From: Bryobacterales bacterium
Lineage (GTDB): Bacteria; Acidobacteriota; Terriglobia; Bryobacterales; Bryobacteraceae
Assembly: GCA_020852175.1 (NCBI GenBank)
Contig: JADZBH010000041.1
Location: forward strand, 1 to 64,000
Direction of reading: 5' to 3'
Length of the DNA stretch: 64,000 nucleotides
The notes beneath the pieces are model-generated. The model was not told the DNA's origin, ran no database searches, and worked only from the letters and a program-made list of their open reading frames with translations. Below, piece by piece: positions 27,069 through 35,507 of this stretch. Position numbers and translations under genes: made by a program. Numbering within the stretch: the stretch's first letter is position 1; each line of letters begins with the position of its first letter.

Positions 27069-28102
27069 TGCTTACGCCCGGATTCGCCACACCGGAAGGC
27101 ACCGCCCGCTTCGCGGACCGGTTCGCCGAGGCGCGCGCCCACGGTTTCTATCGCACCGTGGCCGGCCTGCGGCTTTCGACGCTCGGCATTGGCTCCTATC
27201 TCGGAGCCAAGGACGAGGCCACCAGCCAGGGATACGAAGCCGCCGCCACCGCGGCCCTCTCCGGCGGTATCAATTTCCTCGATACCTCGCTGAACTATCG
27301 CCATCAGCACTCCGAGCGCGACTTCGGCGCCGCGCTGGCCCGCCTGATGGAAAAAGGGCTGCTGGCCCGCGACGAATTCGCCCTTTGCACCAAGGCCGGC
27401 TTTCTGGTACCCGGCGCGCTGCCCGGCCAGCCGGCCGAATCGCTTGAAATCGCCGGCGGCAACCACTGCCTGCACCCGGATTTTCTCGAACACCAGCTTG
27501 CCGCCAGCCGCGAGAATCTCGGGTTGGAAACCATCGACGTCTTCTATCTGCACAACCCCGAGACGCAACTGCCCCTCATGTCCGAAGCGGCCTTCCACGA
27601 ACGCATGGCCCGCGCCATCGCCAAGTGCGAGGAGTTCGCCAGCCGCGGCTGGATCCGCTTTTATGGCACGGCAACCTGGAGCGGCTACCGTAAACAGTTG
27701 AGCGAAGACGGCGGACTGAACCTGGAACGCCTGCTTGGGCTGGCGCGGGAGGCGGGCGGCGAGGCGCACCGTTTCCGTTTCGTGCAACTGCCGTTGAACC
27801 TCGGCATGTGCGAGGCGTTGTCGAACAGCTTTCTGCTCGGACTTCCCGAGATGGGCGTTCATGGCATCGCCAGCGCCACGCTGTTGCAATCGCGCCTGGC
27901 CAGCGGACTGCCCGCCGGGCTGTCGCATGTTCTCCGAGGTCCCGTCACCGACGCGCAGCTCGCCATTCAGTTCGCGCGTTCCGCCCCCGGCATCGATATC
28001 GCCCTGGTGGGCATGTCGCGCATGGCCCATGTGCGCGAAAACCTGGGCGTCGCGGCCTTCCCTCCGGCCACGCGCTCCGAATTCGACCGCGTCTTTGAAT
28101 AG
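27068..28102 (+). CDS. Aldo/keto reductase
   Basis: A 344 aa NADPH-dependent oxidoreductase with a TIM-barrel fold. Catalytic residues can be placed as Asp in FLDTSLNY, Tyr in the same segment, Lys in FALCTKAGF and His in FYLHNPETQ; VGMSRMAHVRENL near the end binds the cofactor phosphate. A 50-residue insertion after strand three (VPGALPGQPAESLEIAGGNHCLHPD) is longer than in most family members. Substrate unknown. It overlaps the barrel gene by 1 nt and precedes the UvrC-like gene by 4 nt. Confidence 0.85.
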   Translation: MLTPGFATPEGTARFADRFAEARAHGFYRTVAGLRLSTLGIGSYLGAKDEATSQGYEAAATAALSGGINFLDTSLNYRHQHSERDFGAALARLMEKGLLARDEFALCTKAGFLVPGALPGQPAESLEIAGGNHCLHPDFLEHQLAASRENLGLETIDVFYLHNPETQLPLMSEAAFHERMARAIAKCEEFASRGWIRFYGTATWSGYRKQLSEDGGLNLERLLGLAREAGGEAHRFRFVQLPLNLGMCEALSNSFLLGLPEMGVHGIASATLLQSRLASGLPAGLSHVLRGPVTDAQLAIQFARSAPGIDIALVGMSRMAHVRENLGVAAFPPATRSEFDRVFE

Positions 28103-28106
28103 CGCC

Positions 28107-29270
28107 ATGCAGCTTCGTGAACCCGACCTCTGGCAGCGAGGCGCCGGTCCCGGGCTCGACGAATGGCTCTCCGCCATGCCCAACGTGCCGGCCGTCTTTC
28201 TGGTGCACGCCGCACCCCAGGGCAGGGATGCGGGTCCTCCTTATCTCGGCAGGACCGGGCTTGTCCGCCGCCGCCTGCTCCGCCTGCTCGGCGAACGCAA
28301 GCAGGCCAGCCGCATGCTTCACCTCCGCGACATCGCCCAGAGCATCGAGGTATGGCGCACGGCGTCCGCCATCGAGACGGCGCTGATCAGCTATACGCTC
28401 GCCCGCCGCCACTTCCCGGATACCTACTCGCGCCTCCTGCGTCTGCCCAAGCCGCCATATGTGAAGCTGATTTTGTCGAACGCCTTTCCGCGCACCATGG
28501 TCACCACGCGGCTCGGGGGACGTTCGCGCTACTTCGGCCCGTTCCGCACGCGCTCCGCCGCCGACGCCTTCGAAAAGGCATTCCTCGATCTGTTCCAACT
28601 TCGCCGCTGCCAGGAGGATCTGGAGCCTTCGCCCAGCCACCCCGGCTGCATCTACGGCGAAATGCACATGTGCCTCCGCCCCTGCCAGGACGCCGTTTCG
28701 CGCGAGGAGTACGCGAGCGAAACCGGCCGTGTCGAGGAGTTCCTCCGCACCTCCGGCCACTCACTCGTGGAAGCCGCGCGGACTTCGCGCGACCGTCTGA
28801 GCGAGGCTCTGCACTTCGAGGAGGCCGCCCGCGCGCACGCCATGCTCGACAAGATTCAGGGCATCGTCCGGCTGGCAGGCGATCTTGCCGCCGACGTGGA
28901 CTCGTTGCACGGCGTCGCCATCACGCGCAGCCCCGTCTATGATGAGGTGCTGCTGTGGTTCCTGCTGCGCGGCTGCTGGCAACCGCCCCGCCCTTTCGCG
29001 TTGAACGCCAGCATCGAAGGCCGTCCGGTGCCCATGGACGCGCGCCTGCGCGAGATCGCCGCCACGCTGCCCGGCACGCTCACGCTGCGTGACCGCCAGG
29101 ACCACCTGGCCATCCTCAGCCGTTGGTTCTTCTCCCACTGGCGCGACGGCGAATGGCTGCCTTTCGCTTCGCTCGAAGCCCTGCCCTTCCGCAAGCTCAC
29201 CAACGCCATCCACCGCGTGGCGGCGGGCAAGGAGGGCACGCCCGCTCAGGGCATCCTGCCGCTCGCATAG
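28107..29270 (+). CDS. UvrC-like GIY-YIG/UVR protein lacking the C-terminal nuclease
   Basis: A 387 aa homologue of the N-terminal half of UvrC, read from the ATG at 28107. The GIY-YIG region is divergent (VPAVFLVHA, YLGRTGLVRRRL) but keeps the Arg and the Glu of SAIETALISYTLARRHFP. Then come the UvrC Cys-rich segment (SRYFGPFRTRS, LRRCQEDL, GCIYGEMHMCLRPC) and a UVR-type helix (EALHFEEAARAHAMLDKIQ). The RNase H-like endonuclease and HhH domains of full UvrC (about 600 aa) are absent, replaced by an unrelated C-terminus. It may make one incision like Cho, or be regulatory. Confidence 0.8.
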   Translation: MQLREPDLWQRGAGPGLDEWLSAMPNVPAVFLVHAAPQGRDAGPPYLGRTGLVRRRLLRLLGERKQASRMLHLRDIAQSIEVWRTASAIETALISYTLARRHFPDTYSRLLRLPKPPYVKLILSNAFPRTMVTTRLGGRSRYFGPFRTRSAADAFEKAFLDLFQLRRCQEDLEPSPSHPGCIYGEMHMCLRPCQDAVSREEYASETGRVEEFLRTSGHSLVEAARTSRDRLSEALHFEEAARAHAMLDKIQGIVRLAGDLAADVDSLHGVAITRSPVYDEVLLWFLLRGCWQPPRPFALNASIEGRPVPMDARLREIAATLPGTLTLRDRQDHLAILSRWFFSHWRDGEWLPFASLEALPFRKLTNAIHRVAAGKEGTPAQGILPLA

Positions 29271-29281
29271 TCCCGCCGCGC

Positions 29282-29290
29282 TGGTAGCAT
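29282..29290 (+). promoter_or_regulatory. Candidate extended -10 promoter
   Basis: TGGTAGCAT predicts transcription starting exactly at the ATG at 29297. It also marks the end of the upstream lut-to-uvrC-like unit. Confidence 0.45.
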
Positions 29291-29296
29291 CGGAAA

Positions 29297-29968
29297 ATGC
29301 ACTCCTCGGGCGCGCAGCCGGCGCAGGGCCGGGCCTCGATCTTCGTTCCGGTTGAGTTGCAGGAGCGGGGCTTCCTCGAAAACCCGCTCTTTCGTGAGCT
29401 TCACGACCGTGCCATCGTCCGCACCGGCGATGGCCTCCGTTTGATCCACCCGTGGATCCGGTGGCAGGATTTTTCGGCCCAGCTCGATTGCATCGCCTAT
29501 GCCGACCGTTCGCTGCGCGCGCTGCCTTCGGGACGCGCCATGAACCCCCGGCATGTGACGCCGGGCCGCCTCTACACGATCAGCGCCGTCATCCTTGCGC
29601 ATGCACTCGGCACGAACATCGCCGCATGGCTTGGCGAAACCCTTGTGCCCGGCGCCGCTGGCGAACGCCACTTCCTGAACCCCGGCTTTTGCGAGGAACT
29701 TGCCCGTCTCCACCCCGCCGCCAGCGAACCATTACAACAATACGCGCCGTTCGTGCGCGACATGGAGCATCATCGCGGCCTGTGGATGCATGCCACGCCG
29801 GATGACGCGCCGGGCCGTCCGGAAGCCCCCCTGGAGAAGCCTCCGGAGGAAACGGAGGATATGGTCCGCTCGCGTCCTGCCGCCGGAGCATTCACCGCGG
29901 AGGTGTTCCGCCAGGCTTCCGGGTTCTATCTGGACTGGCTCGGCTTCTCGCTCCGGCATGTGAAGTAG
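29297..29968 (+). CDS. Hypothetical protein
   Basis: A 223 aa protein I cannot assign. There is no signal peptide or membrane segment. Notable pieces are IFVPVELQERGFLENPLF, a Trp-rich HPWIRWQDFSAQLD, a His/Cys-containing middle (ILAHALGTNIAAWLGETL, FLNPGFCEELARLHP) and an acidic proline-rich stretch (EKPPEETED). It has its own -10 box and no Shine-Dalgarno. Base composition matches neighbours, so it looks like a native gene. Confidence 0.6.
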   Translation: MHSSGAQPAQGRASIFVPVELQERGFLENPLFRELHDRAIVRTGDGLRLIHPWIRWQDFSAQLDCIAYADRSLRALPSGRAMNPRHVTPGRLYTISAVILAHALGTNIAAWLGETLVPGAAGERHFLNPGFCEELARLHPAASEPLQQYAPFVRDMEHHRGLWMHATPDDAPGRPEAPLEKPPEETEDMVRSRPAAGAFTAEVFRQASGFYLDWLGFSLRHVK

Positions 29969-30040
29969 CGCCGCGCGCCAGAACCGGCATCCTGGAATCG
30001 CGTGATTGACCGCCGCCCAGCCGCGTCATATGCTCGGCGG

Positions 30041-30607
30041 GTGCCCCACATTCCCATCCCGGGCGGCCTTCCCGGCATCCGCGGCCTGATGGCCTTCCGT
30101 CCCGAGAGCGCCAAACCTCTGAACGAACTCGTCGATGTACTACTGCGCAGCGAAAGTACGCTCACGCAGGCCGAGCGCGAACTGATCGCCACCTTCGTCT
30201 CGGCGTCCAACGATTGCACCTATTGCCAGACCATCCACGGCGCCATTGCCGCGCACGATCTGGGAGGCGACGGCGCGTTGGTGGAGCAGGTGAAGCGCGA
30301 TCCCGAATCGGCGCCCATCCAGCCGAAGCTCAAGGCGCTGCTCGCCATCGCCGCCAAGGTGCGCCTCGGCGGGCGCGAGGTCGCCGGCGGCGACATCGCA
30401 CGCGCCCGCGGCGAGGGCGCCACCGATCTGGAAATCCACGACACCGTTTTGATCGCCGCGGCCTTCTGCATGTTCAACCGTTATGTCGACGGCCTGGCCA
30501 CCATCGCTCCGTCCGATCCCGAGTTCTACCGAACGCGCGCGGAATCCATCAGCCGCGATGGTTACTCGCGGGTGAACGCGGAGTTTCAAGCCACGCGCGA
30601 CCGCTAA
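30041..30607 (+). CDS. AhpD-like peroxidase-related protein (carboxymuconolactone decarboxylase family)
   Basis: A 188 aa all-helical protein. The GTG at 30041 is preferred because VPHIPIPGGLPGIRGLMAFRPE is the usual N-terminus of this group; the longer ORF adds 13 unlikely residues. The redox motif CTYCQTIHG gives the CxxC and His of AhpD-type alkylhydroperoxidases, followed by the conserved helices AKVRLGGREV and EIHDTVLIAAAFCMFNRYVDGL. Probable role is peroxide defence with a lipoyl or thiol partner. Its 3' end overlaps a convergent gene of the same superfamily by 4 nt. Confidence 0.85.
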   Translation: MPHIPIPGGLPGIRGLMAFRPESAKPLNELVDVLLRSESTLTQAERELIATFVSASNDCTYCQTIHGAIAAHDLGGDGALVEQVKRDPESAPIQPKLKALLAIAAKVRLGGREVAGGDIARARGEGATDLEIHDTVLIAAAFCMFNRYVDGLATIAPSDPEFYRTRAESISRDGYSRVNAEFQATRDR

Positions 30608-31200
30608 TCGCGAACGTAGCCCTTGGCGATCAGCCGGCCCTGCCAGCGGTGCATCTCATCGGACATCGCCGGCACGCCCGAACCCGAAATCCAGCGGTTA
30701 TAGAAGTTGAACAGAGCGCAGGTGGTGATGGTGTAATAGATCGCCTCGTCGTCCCATCCCGCCTCGCGCAACGGCTCCATGTCGGCGGCCGACACCTCGT
30801 GCGAGGCGTGCGTCAGCTTCTTCACGAAGCGCAGCAGCAGCTTCTCCGGGGGCGCCAGCGGCGCACTCTCCGGGTCGTTCAGCACCTGCTCCACCAGTTC
30901 GTGGCTTTCCAGCAACTCGCCCGCCGCGGCCGCGTGCGCCTTGGTGCAAAAGGCGCACTGGTTCAGCCGCGACGTGTAGGCGGCCACGAGTTCGCGCAAC
31001 CCCGGCGAAATTGTCGCCGGCGTCCGCAGCAGGCCGTTCGTGAAGCGGGCCAAGTGGCTCGTGTGGTCTTCGCCGAAAGCGAAAAGATCCCAGATCTTCG
31101 GATACTCGGGGTGTTCGGATTTGGTCTTCTCGATCACCCCCTCGTAGACGCCTCCCGGCTTGGCGCGCTCCTCGATGGCCGGAATGTAGAGTCTTTTCAT
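30604..31200 (-). CDS. Carboxymuconolactone decarboxylase-family (AhpD-like) protein
   Basis: A 198 aa AhpD-like protein with the CxxC motif in NQCAFCTKAHAAAAGE and the helix DDEAIYYTITTCALFNFYNRWISG. A strong GGAGGA precedes the ATG. It converges on and overlaps by 4 nt the other AhpD-like gene, so the two related genes lie tail to tail. The Lys-Ala-His pattern after CxxC is typical of peroxidase-related members. Substrate and reductant unknown. Confidence 0.85.
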   Translation of the reverse strand: MKRLYIPAIEERAKPGGVYEGVIEKTKSEHPEYPKIWDLFAFGEDHTSHLARFTNGLLRTPATISPGLRELVAAYTSRLNQCAFCTKAHAAAAGELLESHELVEQVLNDPESAPLAPPEKLLLRFVKKLTHASHEVSAADMEPLREAGWDDEAIYYTITTCALFNFYNRWISGSGVPAMSDEMHRWQGRLIAKGYVRD

Positions 31201-31228
31201 GCGGGTGTTCCTCCTGACGGGACGCTGC

Positions 31229-34200
31229 TCAAAAGATCACTTTCAAGGCGAGTTGCAGCAGCCGCGCCTGGCTCGCCGTGAGAATCCGCCCGAAGTTCGG
31301 CGAGGCGAGATCGGCGATGGGCAGTCCGAAGTTGGCGTGGTTGGCTACGTTGAAGGCTTCGGCGCGGAACTGCAAGCGCGCGCTCTCCGAGAGCCGGAAG
31401 TCCTTCATCAGGGAAAGATCGGCATTGAAGAAGCCAGGTCCGCGCGCGATGTTGCGTCCCGCGTTGCCGAATCTGCCCGCTTCGGCCGGGGCCTGCAAGC
31501 GGCGGAACGCTCCGCGTCCCAGCCACGATTCCACGGTGCGCGCCCCGGTATTGGGATCGCCCACCAGGTCCGGACGGCTCGCGGCATACCCTGAAATCGG
31601 CGGGCTCGTGGCCTGAAGCGCCACGTTGGCCGTGTCGTACACGGTGAACGGCGTACCGGTGTTCGCCGTGAGGATGCCGTTCACCTGCCAGCCCGCCGCG
31701 ACGGTTCGTTTCCAGCCCGCCAGTTGCTTGCCGAAAGGCAGTTCCCACAGGCCGCTCGCCACCAGGCGGTGGCGCGCGTCGAACAGCGACACGCCGCGCT
31801 CGGCGTTGAGGTCGAACGGATTCTGCGCAAGGTCGTTTTCGCCCGCCAGCGCCTGCGCCGACGTGATGTTCAGGTTCATGCCCGACAGGTAGTCGATGGA
31901 CTTGGAAAACCAATAGGACACGTTGAAGGCATAACCCGCCGCATAGCGGCGCGACACGCTGAACTGCGCCGCATGGTAGCTGGAATTCAGACCGTACATG
32001 AGCGTCGCCGCCGTGGCCAGCCGGCAGGCGGCGCCATCGGCCGGGCAGCCGGCGTGAATGCGGCGGCGGTCGGCATTGCCCGAGGTGGCTCCCGGCGCGT
32101 ACACCGACGGGTTGCGCTCCACCGTTCGCGGCAGACGCGTGCCCTTGGTTCCCACATAGCGGCCTTCCAGAACAAAACCGCGTCCGATGCCGCGCTGGAT
32201 GGAAAAGTTCCAGTTCTGCGCGTACGGCGGCCGCGCCTCCGGGGCCATCGCCAGCATGGTGGTGGGGCGGGCGAAGCTGCCGATTTCGGGGAGCGGTCCG
32301 GTTGCATAGGGGTTCTGGAAATTCACGTTGCCCGCCTTCTGCACGAACTGCACCCATGGCACGGCGCTTACGGCGAAGGTCGCGCCCACGTTAGCTCCGT
32401 TGGAGAACGGGTCATAAAACATGCCGTAGCCCGCGCGCACGGACCATTGCCCGTTGCCCGCCGGATCCCACGCCAGGCCCACGCGAGGCATCAGCGCCTT
32501 GTAGTAGTTCCGGGCTATGCCATCGCCCACTCCCTCATCGCCGGGGAAGAGAATACCCACCGGCGCGTCGGGCCGCACCGTCGATTGCACGCCGGGCACA
32601 AAACCGTTCAACCGTCCGCGAACCTCGCTGAAAGGGTTCACTGCCTCCCAGCGCATGCCGTAGTTCACCGTCAACCGCCGGTTCACGCGCCACTCGTCCT
32701 GCGCGAACGCCACGGCGCCCCAGTTGCGCAAGCCCCGTCCGAAGTCGCCCAGGCCCTGGAAGAAGATCTGGGGCGCGCCCAGCAGCAGGTTGGCGAACGC
32801 GTCGCTGGTGGGCGCCGCCGGAGTGAAGATCATCAGCCCATTGGGCACCGTCGCCTGAAACACGTTCAACTGGTTCCGCCGGAAACCGCCGCCTACCTTG
32901 AACGAATGCTCTCCGCGGAACCACGACAGGCTGTCGGATGCCTCGTAAGTGTTCTGCGCCGTCGTGCGCGGGCCGCTTTGCGCTCCGCCGATGGGCGAGT
33001 ATCCGGCGACGTTGAAGTATGGCGGACCCTGGCCCAACGCCGAAGCCGAGTCGTAAGCGAAGCCTAACTCGCGGGGCGAGGTCCGGTTCAGCCGTGCATC
33101 GAAGAAGAACTCATAGCGGAAGAACGAGAGACGGGCCGTGTTCGTCATGGCCGGAGACACGATGCGCGTGTGAGACAGCACCGCCGAATTGGCGGTCAGG
33201 TCATCGCGCGTGGGGAAGCCCGGCACAGGCGCCCCGCGCACGGAGATGGGGTTCACGTTGTGCCCCTTCGAATAGGAGTAGCGGGCGAAGAAGCGGTCGC
33301 GCTCCGAACGGTTGAAATCCACGCGTCCGCCCGCCTGGTTGCTCAGGTTCTCCATCACCACGGTCGTCGAACTCACCGAAGGCGCGATATTCCCATCCGG
33401 GTACAACGCCACGATGCGGCCCGAAAGCGGATGAAACATGCTCTCCGGAATCTGATTTCCCGGAAATGGCGCCCCCCCGGCGGCATTGTTCCGCAGGGGA
33501 TTCGGCAAGCCGGAAAAGTCGCCCCGCCGTTGCGCCGCCGTCGGAACCGCCGCCGATTGGGTGAAGCCCTGCCGGTTGCGGAAGCCCTCGTAATAGCCGA
33601 ACACGAACAGCCGGTCGCGCACGAGGGGAGCTCCCACCGTGCCGCCGAACTGATTCTGTTTCAGAGGCTCCACGCCGCGCGAAAAGAAGTTGCGCGCATC
33701 CATGTGGTCATTGCGGAAGAACTCATACAGAGTTCCGTGCGCCTGGTTGCCGCCGCCCTTGGTCACCACGCTCGTCGTCGAACCCGAATAACCGCCATAC
33801 TCCGGAGGTGCCGTGTGCGTGAGAATGCGGAACTCCAGAATCGAATCCACGGGAATCTTCAGCGCGTAGCCGCCATCCACGCGGTTGTTGATTTCCGAGC
33901 CGTCCAGCAGATAGTTGTTCGACTCCGGCCTCTGCCCGTTCACCGCGTAGGCCTGGCCTTCGCGCAGCGTGCCGCCGATCTTCAATACTCCCGAGGTCAC
34001 CGGAGCCACGCCGGTTTGCAGCAACCCCAGTTGGGTGAAGTTGCGCCCGTTCAGCGGCAGGTCGAGCACCTCGCGGCCGCTCACAGTCTTGCCTAACGTA
34101 TTCGTCGAAGTGTCCACATGGGGCGCATCGCCTTCCACCGTCACCGTGGCGGCCACGGCGGCAAGGTCCAGGCGCACATCCACGCGCGAGGTCTGGCTGG

Positions 34201-34492
34201 CCTGAATCACGATGGGTTCCTGCGTGAACCGCGAAAAGCCCGCCGCCTCCACCGTCAGGGTATATTCGCCCGCCGGCAGCGGAGCCAGGCGGTACAACCC
34301 GTTATCCGTGGTTTTTTGTGAGAGTGTGAACCCGGTTTGCGCGTGGCGCGCGGTTACCGCGGCGCCTCGGATGGCCCCGCCGGAACTGTCTCTGGCCTGC
34401 CCTTCCAATGCCCCCGCCGGGTCTTGCGCGCACAGGCGCCCGGCGGCGGCAAACACAACGAGGCCCAGTATAATTCGATGTGATTGCGTCAT
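31229..34492 (-). CDS. TonB-dependent receptor, Oar-like with carboxypeptidase regulatory-like domain
   Basis: A 1087 aa outer-membrane transporter or adhesin. The start chosen is the ATG at 34492, giving signal peptide SHRIILGLVVFAAAGRLCAQ; the longer ORF adds 20 residues before it. Domains in order: a carboxypeptidase regulatory-like fold (GALEGQARDSSGGAIRGAAVTARH, YTLTVEAAGFSRF, about 22-105), a plug (TVSGREVLDLPLNGRNFTQL, about 125-240), then a 22-strand-type barrel ending AQLQLALKVIF-like with a terminal Phe. Such receptors are strongly expanded in Acidobacteria. No substrate gene is adjacent. Confidence 0.92.
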   Translation of the reverse strand: MTQSHRIILGLVVFAAAGRLCAQDPAGALEGQARDSSGGAIRGAAVTARHAQTGFTLSQKTTDNGLYRLAPLPAGEYTLTVEAAGFSRFTQEPIVIQASQTSRVDVRLDLAAVAATVTVEGDAPHVDTSTNTLGKTVSGREVLDLPLNGRNFTQLGLLQTGVAPVTSGVLKIGGTLREGQAYAVNGQRPESNNYLLDGSEINNRVDGGYALKIPVDSILEFRILTHTAPPEYGGYSGSTTSVVTKGGGNQAHGTLYEFFRNDHMDARNFFSRGVEPLKQNQFGGTVGAPLVRDRLFVFGYYEGFRNRQGFTQSAAVPTAAQRRGDFSGLPNPLRNNAAGGAPFPGNQIPESMFHPLSGRIVALYPDGNIAPSVSSTTVVMENLSNQAGGRVDFNRSERDRFFARYSYSKGHNVNPISVRGAPVPGFPTRDDLTANSAVLSHTRIVSPAMTNTARLSFFRYEFFFDARLNRTSPRELGFAYDSASALGQGPPYFNVAGYSPIGGAQSGPRTTAQNTYEASDSLSWFRGEHSFKVGGGFRRNQLNVFQATVPNGLMIFTPAAPTSDAFANLLLGAPQIFFQGLGDFGRGLRNWGAVAFAQDEWRVNRRLTVNYGMRWEAVNPFSEVRGRLNGFVPGVQSTVRPDAPVGILFPGDEGVGDGIARNYYKALMPRVGLAWDPAGNGQWSVRAGYGMFYDPFSNGANVGATFAVSAVPWVQFVQKAGNVNFQNPYATGPLPEIGSFARPTTMLAMAPEARPPYAQNWNFSIQRGIGRGFVLEGRYVGTKGTRLPRTVERNPSVYAPGATSGNADRRRIHAGCPADGAACRLATAATLMYGLNSSYHAAQFSVSRRYAAGYAFNVSYWFSKSIDYLSGMNLNITSAQALAGENDLAQNPFDLNAERGVSLFDARHRLVASGLWELPFGKQLAGWKRTVAAGWQVNGILTANTGTPFTVYDTANVALQATSPPISGYAASRPDLVGDPNTGARTVESWLGRGAFRRLQAPAEAGRFGNAGRNIARGPGFFNADLSLMKDFRLSESARLQFRAEAFNVANHANFGLPIADLASPNFGRILTASQARLLQLALKVIF

Positions 34493-34578
34493 AGCAGCGA
34501 ATCCATGAATGGTACGGATTGCGCCGCCCGCCAGACAATAATGGGAACGCATTAGCGCCCCGTCGCGACGAGTTTAAT

Positions 34579-35505
34579 TTACAAACTTCCGCGCGGAGCA
34601 CCCTTCGTTTTCTCGAGATAGACGTCTTTCACCTGTCCGGCCCACGGGCTGCCCACCCAGTTCCGCGCCCGGGCCGAAAGCTTTCCGGCGGCGATCTGCT
34701 CCGGCGTCTTGCCCGCTTTCACGCCCGCCTCAACCAGCGCATTCAACTCCCGCATGAACGCCAGTTCGCCTTCCAGGATCTCCATGCCGCCGGCCGGCCC
34801 ATGCCCCGGCAGCACATGCCGCGGCTTCAATTTCATCGCCGACTCGACCACCTTCGGCCAGTTGCCCGCGTGCGCGTCGCCCAGGTAGTTGTAGGGGCCG
34901 TTGGTCGCCGCGTCGCCCGTGCACAGCACGCCTTCCTTGGGCAGCCAGGCGAAGCCGTCGCCCTTGGTGTGCGCCCAGCCGAAGTGGTGAAACTCCAGCC
35001 GGCGCGTTCCATCGTCCATCACGTGCGGGTTTTTCGAGAACACCGTTTTCGGAGGTTCCGCCGTGTCCAACTTCAATTCGGCCACGTCATTGCGGCTTTT
35101 GGCCGCGCTTTGCCAGGCTTTCGGCTCGCGGAGCTTCATCATCTCCACCACGCCGGGGAACCCCATGGTCACGGCGCCGTTGCGCGTCCAAAAGGCATTG
35201 CCGTAGGCGTGGTCGCCGTGATGGTGGGTGTCGAAGACATAGCGCACCGGCTTGGTCGATACCTTCCGCGCATCGGCCAGCGCCAGTTTGGCTCCGCTGG
35301 GGAAGTTGGCGTCCACGATCACAAGGTAGTCCTTCATCTCGATGATCACGTTGTTGCAGTGGCCCATCGCGTCGATTTCGCCTTCGCGGAACCACACGCC
35401 TTTGACAATTTCCTTCACCGTGCCGGGCTGTGCCTCGGACACCGTCGTGAAGAACGCCCCGGCCAGCAGGGCCGCGAACGTGACGCAGAGCAGGGAACGC
35501 CGCAT
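34579..35505 (-). CDS. Secreted MBL-fold metallo-hydrolase
   Basis: A 308 aa metallo-beta-lactamase-fold enzyme with a signal peptide (LLCVTFAALLAGAFFTTVSEA). The zinc ligands are in order: DTHHHGDHAYG, the His of GWAHTKGDG, the Asp of LCTGDAATNG and the His of VLPGHGPAGG. It is probably a periplasmic hydrolase; lactonase or other ester substrates are possible and a true beta-lactamase role cannot be inferred. A perfect TATAAT 8 nt before the ATG lies within the end of the upstream aldo/keto reductase gene. Confidence 0.88.
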   Translation of the reverse strand: MRRSLLCVTFAALLAGAFFTTVSEAQPGTVKEIVKGVWFREGEIDAMGHCNNVIIEMKDYLVIVDANFPSGAKLALADARKVSTKPVRYVFDTHHHGDHAYGNAFWTRNGAVTMGFPGVVEMMKLREPKAWQSAAKSRNDVAELKLDTAEPPKTVFSKNPHVMDDGTRRLEFHHFGWAHTKGDGFAWLPKEGVLCTGDAATNGPYNYLGDAHAGNWPKVVESAMKLKPRHVLPGHGPAGGMEILEGELAFMRELNALVEAGVKAGKTPEQIAAGKLSARARNWVGSPWAGQVKDVYLEKTKGAPRGSL

Positions 35506-35507
35506 GG

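Noticed and set aside
34579-35505. MBL protein as a beta-lactamase resistance gene
   Set aside because: The zinc motif is shared by many hydrolases, and nothing in the sequence or context indicates beta-lactam hydrolysis.
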